Source of the DNA: Multifurca ochricompacta | Lineage: Eukaryota; Basidiomycota; Agaricomycetes; Russulales; Russulaceae | DNA: 16,994 nt | NCBI GenBank assembly: GCA_022496185.1 | Contig: WTXG01000503.1 | Span: 1-16,994, forward strand | Direction of reading: 5' to 3' | In this document: positions 16,697 through 16,994 of the stretch, in pieces | How the letters are laid out: each line of letters begins with the position of its first letter | Numbering within the stretch: the stretch's first letter is position 1 | Translations under genes and position numbers: made by a program | Notes under the pieces: model-generated | What the model was told of the DNA's origin: nothing | Database searches by the model: none | What the model saw: the letters and a program-made list of their open reading frames with translations, nothing else

Positions 16697-16994
16697 TCAT
16701 GGATCCTCAGGATCTTCAGGAGTAGACTCTGACTCTGACTCTGAATCTTGGTCCGAGTCGTCATCCAGGATATCTATAATCAGTGGCTGTTCGATTTCCT
16801 CAGAATCCCCCGGAAAGAAACGGTTACGTATCACATCCAGTGCTTGCGCAAGTTGATTCTGTAACTCCACCAAGAACGTCTCTCCTTTTAGAGCGTGTAT
16901 CCTCATACAGGAGACGCAGTCTGTATTGTCGATGTGACGCTCCAGGCCCGACAAGTAGTCCTGACGGATATTGATATTTGAAGGTCCAGGGAGT
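16697..16994 (-). CDS. Unknown protein, acidic C-terminus (partial)
   Basis: An open frame enters from beyond the right edge and ends at TGA 16699-16697, giving about 98 visible residues. Order: a segment with a C-x2-C pair (DCVSC), an amphipathic stretch (ETFLVELQNQLAQALDVI), then a strongly acidic tail with DDDSDQD, a Ser-Glu repeat and PEDPEDP. I do not recognise the family. The acidic tail suggests a nuclear or chromatin-interacting protein, but that is only a guess. The Ser-Glu repeat corresponds to a CTCTGA-type tract at 16725-16746. Confidence 0.55.
   Translation of the reverse strand, partial: LPGPSNINIRQDYLSGLERHIDNTDCVSCMRIHALKGETFLVELQNQLAQALDVIRNRFFPGDSEEIEQPLIIDILDDDSDQDSESESESTPEDPEDP

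Overview
The window is nuclear DNA of a filamentous fungus, most likely a basidiomycete of the mushroom group (inference). Genes are packed 0.1-0.5 kb apart on both strands. Each is cut by many short introns of about 45-70 nt, often with GTGCGT- or GTGAGT-type donors. The proteins read best against basidiomycete families. No CRISPR, insertion sequence, rRNA or tRNA was found.

Layout: (1) 477-1998 (+) a RING/coiled-coil protein of the Zip3/HEI10 meiotic type; (2) 1999-3675 gene-poor; (3) 3676-5031 (+) an eight-exon LEA2-like single-pass membrane protein; (4) 5482-6695 (+) a YeeE/YedE (DUF395) sulfur-compound transporter; (5) 8251-6845 (-) the splicing factor SLT11/Ecm2/Cwf5/RBM22; (6) 10191-8497 (-) UBA3, the catalytic subunit of the NEDD8 E1; (7) 10291-11757 (+) RCL1, an 18S rRNA processing factor; (8) 14140-12043 (-) NPR2, a subunit of SEACIT/GATOR1; (9) 14266-15745 (+) OGG1, the 8-oxoguanine glycosylase; (10) 15746-16696 without a recognisable gene; (11) 16994-16697 (-) the acidic C-terminus of an unknown protein running off the window. 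UBA3/RCL1 and NPR2/OGG1 are head-to-head pairs with about 100-125 bp promoters. The genes are housekeeping functions with no shared pathway: splicing, neddylation, ribosome biogenesis, TORC1 control and DNA repair.

The most notable signal is a run of single-base losses in homopolymers, confined to RCL1, NPR2 and OGG1 (about 11.26-14.93 kb). Splice sites and protein motifs there remain intact, while UBA3, SLT11, the transporter and the LEA2-like gene read cleanly. This looks more like local undercalling in the assembly than a pseudogene cluster, but it decides whether these genes are annotated as intact. I did not find a convincing new biological system; the other observations concern gene structure and promoters.
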